Assembly (NCBI RefSeq): GCF_037113525.1
Contig: NZ_CP146963.1
Coordinates: 2,046,001-2,110,000 of the forward strand
Direction: 5' to 3'
Length of the DNA: 64,000 nt
Source: Butyrivibrio fibrisolvens
Lineage (GTDB): Bacteria; Bacillota; Clostridia; Lachnospirales; Lachnospiraceae
Positions 52,647 to 60,790 of this stretch are shown here, in pieces. Positions within the stretch are counted from its first letter, which is position 1, and the number at the start of each line of letters is the position of its first letter. The position numbers and the translations under genes were made by a program. A model generated the notes under the pieces. The model did not search any database, had not been told where the DNA came from, and saw only the letters and a program-made list of their open reading frames with translations.

Positions 52647-53750
52647 ATGGGAGAAGTTATAAATGTTGAGCGTGATGGTAAACCTTGTTATGATATCATG
52701 TTCGAAGAAAATTTTTCAAAACTGTCTAAAGCTGTAGAAGAGCTTGGCTTTAAAGGCAGACGTATAGCGATCATTACAGATTCAAATGTTGGACCACTTT
52801 ATTCCAAAGCTGTAGAGAAGGAACTCAAAAAGGTTGGAAGCCAGGTCTTTTCTTATGAGATAGAAGCAGGTGAAGAGCACAAGAATCTTGATACTGTAGG
52901 CGGAATCTACGGATTTCTTATTTCAAAGCATTTTGACAGACATGACCTTCTTATAGCGCTGGGCGGCGGTGTGGTTGGTGATATCACAGGATTTGCAGCA
53001 TCAAGCTATCTTAGAGGAATTGCTTTTATTCAGATTCCTACAACACTTCTTGCTCAGACAGATTCAAGCGTTGGCGGCAAGACAGGTGTTGATTATGAAG
53101 GATATAAGAACATGGTTGGCGCATTCTACATGCCAAGACTTGTTTATATGAACATAGCTGTTCTTGATACACTTTCAGAGCGTCAGTTTGCTTCAGGCTT
53201 TGCTGAAGTCATGAAACACGGCCTTATCAAGGATCAAGAGTTCTATTTCTGGCTCATTGAGAATATGTACGAGATAGGCGAGCGTGATCACAAGGTTCTT
53301 TCCCAGATGGTAAAGAAATCCTGCGAGATCAAGCGTGATGTAGTACAGCGCGATCCTACAGAGAAGGGTGAAAGAGCTCTCCTTAACTTCGGTCATACTA
53401 TCGGTCATGCAATTGAGAAGGCCAGAAACTTTGAGCTTTTCCACGGTGAATGTGTAGCTCTTGGCAGCATTGCTGCTGCATATATCTCTATGAAAAAAGG
53501 CCTGATCGAGACAGGAACCTGCTATGAGATAAGAGATATGTTCGTTCCATTTAACCTGCCGATCTCTGTAGAGAACGTTGACCCTGACGAAATCGTAAAA
53601 CTTGTAAAAAGTGATAAGAAGATGGATAATAATCAGGTCAAATTCATACTGCTTCACGATATCGGAGACGCATTTATCGATACAACAGTTACAGATGATG
53701 AGATAAAGGAAGCTGTTAAAGAAATTCTCTATTTTGAAAATGGAGATTAA
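52647..53750 (+). CDS. aroB: 3-dehydroquinate synthase
   Basis: 367 aa. It has the NAD-binding and metal motifs of AroB: ALGGGVVGDITGFAAS, RGIAFIQIPTTLLAQTDSSVGGKTGVD, and the zinc ligands in GEVMKHGLI-like AEVMKHGLI and NFGHTIGHAIE and FHGECVALG. It closes DAHP to 3-dehydroquinate, step two of the shikimate pathway; other aro genes are not in the window. RBS TGGAGG is at 52636-52641. It is followed closely by lspA. Confidence 0.96.
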   Translation: MGEVINVERDGKPCYDIMFEENFSKLSKAVEELGFKGRRIAIITDSNVGPLYSKAVEKELKKVGSQVFSYEIEAGEEHKNLDTVGGIYGFLISKHFDRHDLLIALGGGVVGDITGFAASSYLRGIAFIQIPTTLLAQTDSSVGGKTGVDYEGYKNMVGAFYMPRLVYMNIAVLDTLSERQFASGFAEVMKHGLIKDQEFYFWLIENMYEIGERDHKVLSQMVKKSCEIKRDVVQRDPTEKGERALLNFGHTIGHAIEKARNFELFHGECVALGSIAAAYISMKKGLIETGTCYEIRDMFVPFNLPISVENVDPDEIVKLVKSDKKMDNNQVKFILLHDIGDAFIDTTVTDDEIKEAVKEILYFENGD

Positions 53751-53766
53751 GGGGGATTTTCCTAGA

Positions 53767-54306
53767 ATGAAACACATCACCAGAAAAAAGATCGCATTTC
53801 TTATTGCTGATATAGTAGCTTTTATTGTCCTTGTTGCACTTGATCAGTTCACTAAAGTTCTTGCAGTTGAAAAGCTCAAAGACAAGGCTTCTTTCCCTTT
53901 GATCAGGAACGTGCTTGAACTTCAGTATCTTGAAAATAAGGGTGCGGCTTTTGGAATGTTACAGAACCAGAAAGCATTCTTCATACTTATAGCTATTCTG
54001 ATCATGGTAATAATCGTATATGTGCTTGCGCTTGTTCCTGAAGATAAGAAGTATAATGCGCTTCATGTTCTTCTTGTTATGGTTGGAAGCGGAGCCTGTG
54101 GCAATATGATCGACAGATTCAGAACCAATTATGTTGTGGATTTCATATATTTTAAGCTCATTAACTTCCCAATCTTTAATGTAGCCGATATATATGTTAC
54201 AGTATCGACTTTCCTTCTGCTTATCCTCTTTTTGTTCTACTACAAAGAGAACGATTTTGCATTCCTTAGCTTTAAACAGCAGAAGAAATTCCGCGAGTTT
54301 AAATAA
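53767..54306 (+). CDS. lspA: Lipoprotein signal peptidase (signal peptidase II)
   Basis: 179 aa from ATG 53767 (AAGGGGGA at 53749-53756). Four membrane segments are seen, with the catalytic Asp pair in GNMIDR and FNVADI. The N-terminal LDQFTKVLA is family-typical. It cleaves prolipoproteins; substrates in the window include the proteins at 48550, 57064 and 63646. Four bases separate it from rluD, the common lspA-rluD pairing. Confidence 0.95.
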   Translation: MKHITRKKIAFLIADIVAFIVLVALDQFTKVLAVEKLKDKASFPLIRNVLELQYLENKGAAFGMLQNQKAFFILIAILIMVIIVYVLALVPEDKKYNALHVLLVMVGSGACGNMIDRFRTNYVVDFIYFKLINFPIFNVADIYVTVSTFLLLILFLFYYKENDFAFLSFKQQKKFREFK

Positions 54307-54309
54307 TTT

Positions 54310-55248
54310 ATGAATAGTGAAGAATTAGTAAAGCAAACTGAATTTATTGATGATAAACTGGCTGGAAAGAGGCTTGATAAGGTGCTTTCTCTGCTTTTTC
54401 CTGAGCATTCAAGATCGTATCTTAAGGGACTTATCGTTGAAGGCAAAGTCAAAGTCAATGATAAGCCTGTATTCAAGGCTTCCGTGACTGTGAATCTTGG
54501 GGATGCGATAGAACTTGTGGTTCCACCTCCAAAACTTCTGGATATTACACCTGAAGATATCCCTCTGGACATCCTCTATGAAGACGATGACGTCCTGGTT
54601 ATCAATAAACCCAAGGATATGGTGGTTCATCCTGCCGCCGGCCATTATGAAGGAACTTTGGTCAATGCTGTTATGCATCACTGCGGCGATAAGCTGTCTG
54701 GTATCAATGGCGTTATGCGCCCCGGAATCGTTCACAGGATCGATAAAGACACCACAGGGTCCGTTATCATCTGTAAGAATGATAATGCTCATCAAAAGAT
54801 CGCAGCGCAGCTCAAAGAGCACTCTATAAAAAGAGAATACGTTGCTATCGTATACGGCATTATAGATGAGGATGAAGGAACAATTGAAGGAAGCATTGGA
54901 AGACATCCTACGGATCGTAAGAAGATGGCCATGAATGTTCCAAACGGAAAGCATGCAGTGACCCATTTTAAGGTCTTAAAACGCTTTTATGAGTCTAAGA
55001 TGACTTATGTAGCCTGCAGACTTGAAACGGGCCGTACGCACCAGATAAGAGTACATATGTCATCTATAGGTCATCCCCTTTTGGGAGACGAAGTCTATAA
55101 GGATGGCAGAAAGACAAATATGAAGTTAAATGGTCAGTGTCTTCATGCCAGGATCCTTGGATTTATACATCCAACAACAGGAGAGTATGTAGAGACAACG
55201 GCTCCCCTTCCGGAATACTTTGAGCACTTACTCGAAACATTAAAGTGA
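54310..55248 (+). CDS. rluD: RluA/RluD-family 23S rRNA pseudouridine synthase
   Basis: 312 aa. An N-terminal S4 RNA-binding domain (KRLDKVLSLLF, SYLKGLIVEGKVKVND) precedes the catalytic domain with HRIDKDTTG holding the nucleophile Asp, and RTHQIRVHMSSIGHPLLGDEVY. It isomerises uridines in rRNA; whether it is the D or another RluA subtype is not certain from sequence. Confidence 0.9.
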   Translation: MNSEELVKQTEFIDDKLAGKRLDKVLSLLFPEHSRSYLKGLIVEGKVKVNDKPVFKASVTVNLGDAIELVVPPPKLLDITPEDIPLDILYEDDDVLVINKPKDMVVHPAAGHYEGTLVNAVMHHCGDKLSGINGVMRPGIVHRIDKDTTGSVIICKNDNAHQKIAAQLKEHSIKREYVAIVYGIIDEDEGTIEGSIGRHPTDRKKMAMNVPNGKHAVTHFKVLKRFYESKMTYVACRLETGRTHQIRVHMSSIGHPLLGDEVYKDGRKTNMKLNGQCLHARILGFIHPTTGEYVETTAPLPEYFEHLLETLK

Positions 55249-55251
55249 TCC

Positions 55252-55427
55252 GTACCTTGAAGTACATCCATGTACTTCAAAACAGGTACTAACTACATCC
55301 TGTAGTTCCCGACATAGAAGTTCATCCATGAACTTCTAAACATGTCGTAACTACGTCCTGTAGTTCCCGACATAGAAATGCATCCATGCATTTAAATATC
55401 AGCGTAGCATCGAAGGAACAGCTTTCG
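55252..55427 (+). repeat. Tandem nested hairpins with constant ATCC loops and varying paired stems
   Basis: Hairpins: 55252-55289 (GTACC..GGTAC enclosing TTGAAGTA-CATCCATG-TACTTCAA), 55291-55307 (AACTACATCCTGTAGTT), 55311-55346 (GACAT..ATGTC enclosing AGAAGTT-CATCCATG-AACTTCT), 55349-55365 (AACTACGTCCTGTAGTT), 55377-55393 (AAATG-CATCCATG-CATTT), and 55411-55427 (CGAA/TTCG). Each stem differs yet pairs with itself. The region begins 4 bp after the rluD stop codon; there is no T-tail. Confidence 0.85.
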
Positions 55428-55471
55428 AAGGCGCAATCTAAAAAGTAATATGAAGTTTTGGGGGTAAGAGG

Positions 55472-56374
55472 ATGCTCGGGGCAATAAAGGGGAAACTGGC
55501 TTTTGCTAAATTTATTAGAATAATAGGCGTGATTGAGCCTTTTGCAGTAGGTGTCTATGCATTAATATCTCATGAATTTTTCTTGATAATTCTTGGTATT
55601 GCGGTTTCTATTTTCCTTCTTTTATGGGGGCTGCATATTAGAAATAGCGCAATGAACCAGTACGGCAAAGCGTATGTCTTGCCGATGGCAAGGCAAATGT
55701 TTCCGGGTGCTGAGTTTACTTACATAGAGAAGCATCTGGATCTCGATAGATTCCATAATTTAGGACTTATTACCAGAGATAAATATGAAAAAGTGACTAA
55801 TCACCTTGTTTCGAATGATGAGCATGAACTTGAGAACTTTTCTCTTTTGTGCGAGCATACTGAATCTGATTCGGACGGAGATTCCAGAACGGTTACAACC
55901 TACAGCGGTACGGTTGTGATCTATAAAACTCCTACTGGAATACAGGGTGTTGTAAGAGTTATAGCTTCCGGGCAGTTTAAACTTCTTTTTATCAAAAAAG
56001 AAACAACCTTTGTAAGAGGTAAATCGCCAATTGCTCCTTGGAAGATCGAGACCGGGTCTGTCGCCTTTGATGATAATTTCGAAGTATATGCCAGCGATCA
56101 GCATTTAGGATATTACGTTCTTAATGCCTATGTTATAGAAAAGCTCCAGGCATTTAGAGCAAAATACGGTACTTTTGCACTTACCATAACTTCTGATTAT
56201 TTGTATGTCTCATTTAATCATATTGATAAGTTCATCAGTGTTCCGGAAACAATTTCAAGTATTGGCGAAAATCCTTTCGAAGATGCAAAGAGAGATCTAA
56301 ACGAGCTGATTGAAAGCCTTAACGATATTTCTTTTGCTATATCTAAGAGTACACAAAGAGAAAAAATTATTTAA
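55472..56374 (+). CDS. DUF3137 family membrane protein
   Basis: 300 aa. Two membrane segments (~17-35 and ~38-55) at the start are followed by a cytosolic domain with GAEFTYIEKHLDLDRFHNLGLI and DNFEVYASDQHLGYYVL, typical of DUF3137. The function is unknown; family members are often encoded beside lemA, as here. RBS TTGGGGGTAAGAG lies before ATG 55472. It may act with LemA in envelope stress or surface assembly (inference). Confidence 0.82.
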   Translation: MLGAIKGKLAFAKFIRIIGVIEPFAVGVYALISHEFFLIILGIAVSIFLLLWGLHIRNSAMNQYGKAYVLPMARQMFPGAEFTYIEKHLDLDRFHNLGLITRDKYEKVTNHLVSNDEHELENFSLLCEHTESDSDGDSRTVTTYSGTVVIYKTPTGIQGVVRVIASGQFKLLFIKKETTFVRGKSPIAPWKIETGSVAFDDNFEVYASDQHLGYYVLNAYVIEKLQAFRAKYGTFALTITSDYLYVSFNHIDKFISVPETISSIGENPFEDAKRDLNELIESLNDISFAISKSTQREKII

Positions 56375-56390
56375 AGGGGATTCCAAAAGT

Positions 56391-56939
56391 ATGGCTGGAA
56401 TGATTTCTTCATTATTGTTTATTGTTGTTATTGTTGCAGTAGTAGGCTTTATCTCGGTAAGCAACAGAATAGACAGGATATCTGTTGCTATAAGTCAGGC
56501 CAAGGCTGATATCGAGGTGTACATGGTAAAAAGGTATGACGTTATCATGAACTCACTTGAAGTGGCCAAGAAGTACATGAGTCATGAGGATGAGATCTTT
56601 TCAAAAATCCATCAGATCCATCAGAATATGTCTATTTCAGAGCTTTCTGAGCAGAGCAAGTTTCAGGATGCAGCTCAGAAGGGGCTTGTCGCACTTGCTG
56701 AGCAGTTCCCGGAACTTAAGTCTTCTGATGTTATGGTTACGCTACAGAAACAGATTGCTGATGAGAACGAGCATTTTGCAGCAGCTAAGAGAATGTACAA
56801 TGCTAACGTAACACAGTACAACCAGGAGATTATTGTATTCCCTAATTCTATTGTTGCTTCAATAAAGAACGCAAGACCACTTGAATTTTTTAGAGATGAA
56901 GACGCATCTGCAAAGAGGAATGCAGATATACACTTTTAA
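56391..56939 (+). CDS. lemA: LemA family protein
   Basis: 182 aa from ATG 56391 (AAAGGGGA at 56373-56380). One N-terminal membrane segment is followed by a long alpha-helical domain (NRIDRISVAISQAKADIEVYM and RYDVIMNSLEVAKKYMSHE in part; late AAKRMYNANVTQYNQEIIVFPNS is the LemA signature). The role is unknown in most bacteria. It forms a pair with the DUF3137 gene. Confidence 0.9.
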   Translation: MAGMISSLLFIVVIVAVVGFISVSNRIDRISVAISQAKADIEVYMVKRYDVIMNSLEVAKKYMSHEDEIFSKIHQIHQNMSISELSEQSKFQDAAQKGLVALAEQFPELKSSDVMVTLQKQIADENEHFAAAKRMYNANVTQYNQEIIVFPNSIVASIKNARPLEFFRDEDASAKRNADIHF

Positions 56940-56964
56940 AAGATTCACAAGATTACATGAATAA

Positions 56965-56992
56965 CCTCTATATCAAAATGATATAGAGGTTT
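56965..56992. terminator. Hairpin after lemA
   Basis: AACCTCTATATC pairs perfectly with GATATAGAGGTT around AAAAT. T residues are sparse on the + strand (TAAAAC). Confidence 0.6.
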
Positions 56993-57063
56993 AAAACATT
57001 AATCGGAAAGTCTGCCAGAATACTGGTTCTTGAATTATAGAGTAAATACGAGGAGGCGTGTAT

Positions 57064-57609
57064 ATGAGAAATATAATTAAAAGGTTTATTACGTTTTTGA
57101 GCGTTGTTTGCATGCTATTGGGGTGTGTTGGTTGTTCGAAAAATAACACAACAAGTCTGGATGAAGCTGAAACTGGTAGCTTTAAAAGCATGACTACTAC
57201 GTACCCAGGGAAATATAAAGTGACTTTTATGAGTCCATCAACAGGACATCCAGATGGAAATAGTGATTTTTCAACATATGTTGATTGGAAAAGTGAACAA
57301 TTACATGGAGATTGTAGTATTGCTTATTATGTGATGACAGATAATAGAATAGAGGATGATTATTCGAAATATGATAGCTTAGAAGAGGTAGAAATTGACT
57401 CGAAGATTTATAAAGTTATCAGAGAAGATGATAAAGTTACACTTTTATATAAGGTTGATAATAGTTTTTATATTATTGTGGAATTATATCATATGATTAA
57501 GTTTGATGCTGAAGGAAAATCGGCTGAAGATGCATACAGCATATCTGACTTGCTTGATGATGGCGGATTTGATGATGCGATTAGAATGGACATTAGTCCT
57601 GTCGAATAA
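57064..57609 (+). CDS. Hypothetical lipoprotein
   Basis: 181 aa from ATG 57064, with AGGAGG at 57051-57056. The signal peptide ends in a lipobox (MLLGCVGCSK). The mature part is acidic, with a beta-rich pattern (YKVTFMSPS, EIDSKIYKVIREDDKVTLLYKV), and ends DDAIRMDISPVE. No family recognised. It is clearly more AT-rich than the core genes around it, suggesting acquisition. It begins the loose accessory stretch that holds a recombinase remnant. Confidence 0.75.
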   Translation: MRNIIKRFITFLSVVCMLLGCVGCSKNNTTSLDEAETGSFKSMTTTYPGKYKVTFMSPSTGHPDGNSDFSTYVDWKSEQLHGDCSIAYYVMTDNRIEDDYSKYDSLEEVEIDSKIYKVIREDDKVTLLYKVDNSFYIIVELYHMIKFDAEGKSAEDAYSISDLLDDGGFDDAIRMDISPVE

Positions 57610-57824
57610 AGAAGTTATATTCTTTCGTAAGCAAACGGTGTAAGCCCGAATCAATAGAACCAGGTGCCTGAATGAATGAGCCAGTACACTAGCCTTGGTC
57701 ATAGTAAGTTTATTCTGATAATAGGATGTAAGTGCATATGTTCTTAAGGGTTATTTATGCACAGAAAAGCTATTATGCACTTTGTTTTTACTAATTCTTG
57801 ATAAAGGAAAAAGGCAACAAATAA

Positions 57825-58364
57825 ATGATTAGAAATGATTTTTATTTAAAAATGTATAATAAAATGCGATTTGTTTTAGTGGCATGTGTAATCTTTTATG
57901 AAGGCGTATTTGGAGCTATAATGTGTGCATATATACAAGATCGGTCAGCAGTTGATCCCGTAGATTTGAAAATAGCGATATTTATGTTTGTTTTTACAAC
58001 ACTGTTTTCTTTATGGTTATTTGCAATAGCTACTGAAACTATTACGGTTAAAGAACGTCATGTAATCATCAGATATCTTTTCTTCTATAAAAAGACAATT
58101 TCTATAGACAGTATTACGGAAGTGTTCGTCAATTCCATAACTGGTAGATCCGGTATAACCGCCAATAATTTTGGAATATATGTAGATGGAAAGAGGCTTG
58201 TACTACCTATGCAGCCAAATGAGAGATGGAAAGGGTTCGATGAATGGGTTGCGTTTCTCTCTGCACTGGGACATGCGCCTATAGTATTTGAAGAAGATAC
58301 CAATGAAATCTGGCCATTTGGCATTCTGGGGCGGAGAAAAATATCTGATGATAAAGATGATTGA
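57825..58364 (+). CDS. Hypothetical membrane protein with PH-like domain
   Basis: 179 aa. Two membrane segments (~14-33 and ~45-66) are followed by a cytosolic beta-rich domain (ETITVKERHVIIRYLFFYKK, ISIDSITEVFVN, GIYVDGKRLVLPMQP) resembling bacterial PH domains of the YdbT/bPH type, then a short helix and an acidic tail. No specific family recognised. RBS AAAGG is at 57805-57809. It lies next to a tyrosine-recombinase remnant. Confidence 0.65.
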   Translation: MIRNDFYLKMYNKMRFVLVACVIFYEGVFGAIMCAYIQDRSAVDPVDLKIAIFMFVFTTLFSLWLFAIATETITVKERHVIIRYLFFYKKTISIDSITEVFVNSITGRSGITANNFGIYVDGKRLVLPMQPNERWKGFDEWVAFLSALGHAPIVFEEDTNEIWPFGILGRRKISDDKDD

Positions 58365-58373
58365 TTTTGTCGT

Positions 58374-58510
58374 GCAAACCTCACCGACTCTTAGTCCTGA
58401 GAAATAGGTAAGTGCTATGATTGCTTTGTTTCTGATATTTGTGGAAGTATCAATCAGCTTTTCGATATCATCCCTGGAAGCAACTTGGGGTAACGTCCAG
58501 TTTCTATTTC
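58374..58510 (-). pseudogene. Remnant of a tyrosine recombinase/integrase
   Basis: Minus-strand translation gives LPQVASRDDIEKLIDTST followed by NIRNKAIIALTYFSGLRVGE and VC. The pattern (LPxxLSxxEIExLL ... R(D/N)xAIIxLxYxSGLRVxEL, with the catalytic Arg) is that of the XerC/phage-integrase catalytic domain start. A stop codon lies upstream (near 58510), and the frame runs into the neighbouring gene's stop region without the rest of the domain. Only ~40 residues survive, so it is a fragment of an old integration event. Confidence 0.75.
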
Positions 58511-58538
58511 AGTTTTATAGATTATGGGGGAACATATA

Positions 58539-59291
58539 ATGTCAAAGCAAAATATTTATGACAATGATACTTTCTTTGATACTTTTCTAAGTAGCAGGAG
58601 CAGTGAAGTTAATTTTAATGACTGCATTGAAACCCCGATTATTTTTGCTATGCTGCCTGATCTTTATGGAAAGGTAATTCTGGATATAGGCTGCGGCATG
58701 GGTCAGCATACAAAAGAATATGCTGAAAGGGGGGCAGAATCTGTGCTCGGAATTGATATCTCCGAAAAAATGTTGGAATATGCTAAAGAACATAACAATG
58801 CGGAAAACATAATTTATCAGCGAATGGCCATGGAGGATATCGAGACGATAGATAGGAAGTTTGATTTGATTACAAGTTCTCTGGTGTTTGATTATGTAGA
58901 AGATTTCGATGGGCTGATGCAGAAAATATATAAGTTACTGAAAGATAATGCTGAATTTGTTTTCAGTATGTCTCATCCAATCGTTACTGCATGGGATGGT
59001 GTATATGACAGATATACCCGTACAGAAACAGGAGAACGCCTGTATGCAAATCTTAGAAATTATTGCAAAGAAGGGCTTAGGAAAGTTGATTGGGGTGTAA
59101 AGGGATATGAATGTTACCATAGGACTGTGTCAAGCATAATCAATGCCTTGATAAAGGTTGGATTTGTTATTGAAGAATGCCAGGAAGCTCATATATCCGA
59201 TGATATGAGGACACAGTATCCGGATTTGTTTGGGGGAACGATTCATCGCCCTGAGTTTATATTTTTCAGGTGTAGGAAAAATACTATTTGA
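58539..59291 (+). CDS. Class I SAM-dependent methyltransferase
   Basis: 250 aa from ATG 58539 (GGGGGA at 58526-58531). Motif I is VILDIGCGMGQHTKEYAERG, then GIDISEKML and DLITSSLVFDYVED, a Methyltransf_11/25-type fold. The substrate cannot be read; small-molecule methyltransferases of this kind are common next to mobile remnants. The start lies 28 bp beyond the recombinase fragment. Confidence 0.85.
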   Translation: MSKQNIYDNDTFFDTFLSSRSSEVNFNDCIETPIIFAMLPDLYGKVILDIGCGMGQHTKEYAERGAESVLGIDISEKMLEYAKEHNNAENIIYQRMAMEDIETIDRKFDLITSSLVFDYVEDFDGLMQKIYKLLKDNAEFVFSMSHPIVTAWDGVYDRYTRTETGERLYANLRNYCKEGLRKVDWGVKGYECYHRTVSSIINALIKVGFVIEECQEAHISDDMRTQYPDLFGGTIHRPEFIFFRCRKNTI

Positions 59292-59311
59292 ATATTTAAT
59301 TATCGATTATA

Positions 59312-59349
59312 AAAAGAACTATGCGCGCTAAAATGCATAGTTCTTTTTT
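59312..59349 (+). terminator. Terminator after the methyltransferase gene
   Basis: AAAGAACTATGC pairs with GCATAGTTCTTT around a GCGCTAAAAT loop, with six T residues. Confidence 0.92.
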
Positions 59350-59489
59350 GTTGCTTTTGGACAATGTGCCGAAACTGATTAAAATTTTTAATGAAAATAA
59401 TAAGCGTCGCTTGGACATAACTAACAAAAATATATTAATCAAATCAAAATATATTGACCGATATGATGAAAAGGTTTAATGTGTTAACA

Positions 59490-59507
59490 GTGTTAAGTGA
59501 TTAACAC
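59490..59507 (+). promoter_or_regulatory. Candidate operator upstream of the ROK gene
   Basis: GTGTTAA-GTGA-TTAACAC is a perfect 7-4-7 inverted repeat; another GTGTTAA half-site lies at 59481-59487. It lies 30 bp before the ROK start, fitting autoregulation by the ROK repressor (inference). Confidence 0.55.
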
Positions 59508-59537
59508 TTGAAAGCAATTGTGAGGGTAAATTTGATT

Positions 59538-60755
59538 ATGAGAAGGATTGAAGAAGTTGCCGGTAACAATACAAGCGATCTTACAGAAATGAACAGATCT
59601 GCTATAGTTCGAATCTTACAGCAAAAGGAAGTATGTACAAGAGCCGAGATTGCCAAGCTCATGGGACTTACACAGGCATCTATCACCAAGCTTGTCGGAT
59701 ACTTGATAGAAATGGGGGTCGTATCCGAAGTTGGAATAGTTAAGGGCAATGGAAACAGGAGATCTATCGGTATTAGATTAAACGCTGAGAAGAATCTTGT
59801 GATCGGAGTCAAGTTTTCACGTCATGTATTTGCAATTGGGGTATTTGATATATCAGGTAAGCTTTATACACAGAAAGAGACAGAGTTTGGTCTTGATGAG
59901 AATACCGGTATAGTACTTGCACAGATGAAGAAGCAGATAAGAGACCTTCTTGATGAGTACAAGAATATAGTTGCTATAGGCCTTGCACTACCCGGCCCAT
60001 ATCTTAGAAAAGAAGGCCGGATAGCTATGGTGACGAGAATGCCAAGCTGGCACAATATCAATTTCATTGAAGAATTTGAAAATGAATTTGATAAGCCTGT
60101 GTTCATAGAACAGGATGCTAATGCAGGAGCCCTGGCAGAGTGGTGGTTTGGAGACCATGGAAGGCCTCTTAGCTCACTGACATATTTTCTGGTAGGAGAA
60201 GGTGTTGGATCAGGAGTGGTTGACAATGACAGGTTGCTTCTTGGTTATCAGGGGATAGCAAGTGAAGTCGGTCATATAAGCATTGATTATAACGGACCTG
60301 TCTGTGAATGCGGAAACAGAGGATGTCTGGAACTTTACAGTTCAACAACAGCTTTTTTGAAAGAAGCCAAGTTAAAGCTTCCGGAGCTTTTTAGAGATAA
60401 ATATGAGAATAGAACAATGGCTTGTGAGAGAGTATTTGATGCAGCTCGAAGCGGCAATACTAAAGCCAAAGCTCTTGTGGAAAAGATAGCAGAATATATC
60501 GGATATGGGTGCGTGACACTGATCAATGCATATGATCCGGAGATAATCGTGATAGGTGACAGTATATCAAAAGCAGATGAACTTATCCTTCCGACTATCA
60601 AAAGAATAGTAGAAGAAAGAACTATTCCGGAAGTAAGCAGCAGGGTGAGGATCAAAATATCTAAACTCAGTATAGATCCCACACTGTATGGGGCAGCAGC
60701 AATTGCTACAGACAGAGTTTTAAGGAAGCCAAGCGAGTATCTTTTTACTAATTAG
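59538..60755 (+). CDS. ROK-family transcriptional regulator (XylR/NagC type)
   Basis: 405 aa from ATG 59538 (GAGGG at 59522-59526, spaced a little far); TTG 59508 is the alternative. An N-terminal winged helix (NRSAIVRILQQKEVCTRAEI, KLMGLTQASITKLVGYL) precedes a ROK sugar-kinase-like domain with ALPGPYLRKEGRIAM, EQDANAGALAEWW and the zinc motif CECGNRGCLE after GHISIDY. It presumably senses a sugar and controls the following ABC transporter; the identity of the sugar (xylose is a guess) is not shown by sequence. Confidence 0.88.
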   Translation: MRRIEEVAGNNTSDLTEMNRSAIVRILQQKEVCTRAEIAKLMGLTQASITKLVGYLIEMGVVSEVGIVKGNGNRRSIGIRLNAEKNLVIGVKFSRHVFAIGVFDISGKLYTQKETEFGLDENTGIVLAQMKKQIRDLLDEYKNIVAIGLALPGPYLRKEGRIAMVTRMPSWHNINFIEEFENEFDKPVFIEQDANAGALAEWWFGDHGRPLSSLTYFLVGEGVGSGVVDNDRLLLGYQGIASEVGHISIDYNGPVCECGNRGCLELYSSTTAFLKEAKLKLPELFRDKYENRTMACERVFDAARSGNTKAKALVEKIAEYIGYGCVTLINAYDPEIIVIGDSISKADELILPTIKRIVEERTIPEVSSRVRIKISKLSIDPTLYGAAAIATDRVLRKPSEYLFTN

Positions 60756-60790
60756 AACTCTGGTTATATATAAGGGAGGGGCAATATAAA

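Noticed and set aside
55252..55427. Possible CRISPR array from regular short repeats after rluD
   Set aside because: Repeats are self-complementary hairpins of unequal size with no unique spacers of constant length, and no cas genes are nearby.
57610..57700. Minus-strand HSFRH string resembling box II of tyrosine recombinases
   Set aside because: The residues after it do not match integrases in any frame, and its distance from the real fragment at 58374-58510 is wrong. It is probably chance.
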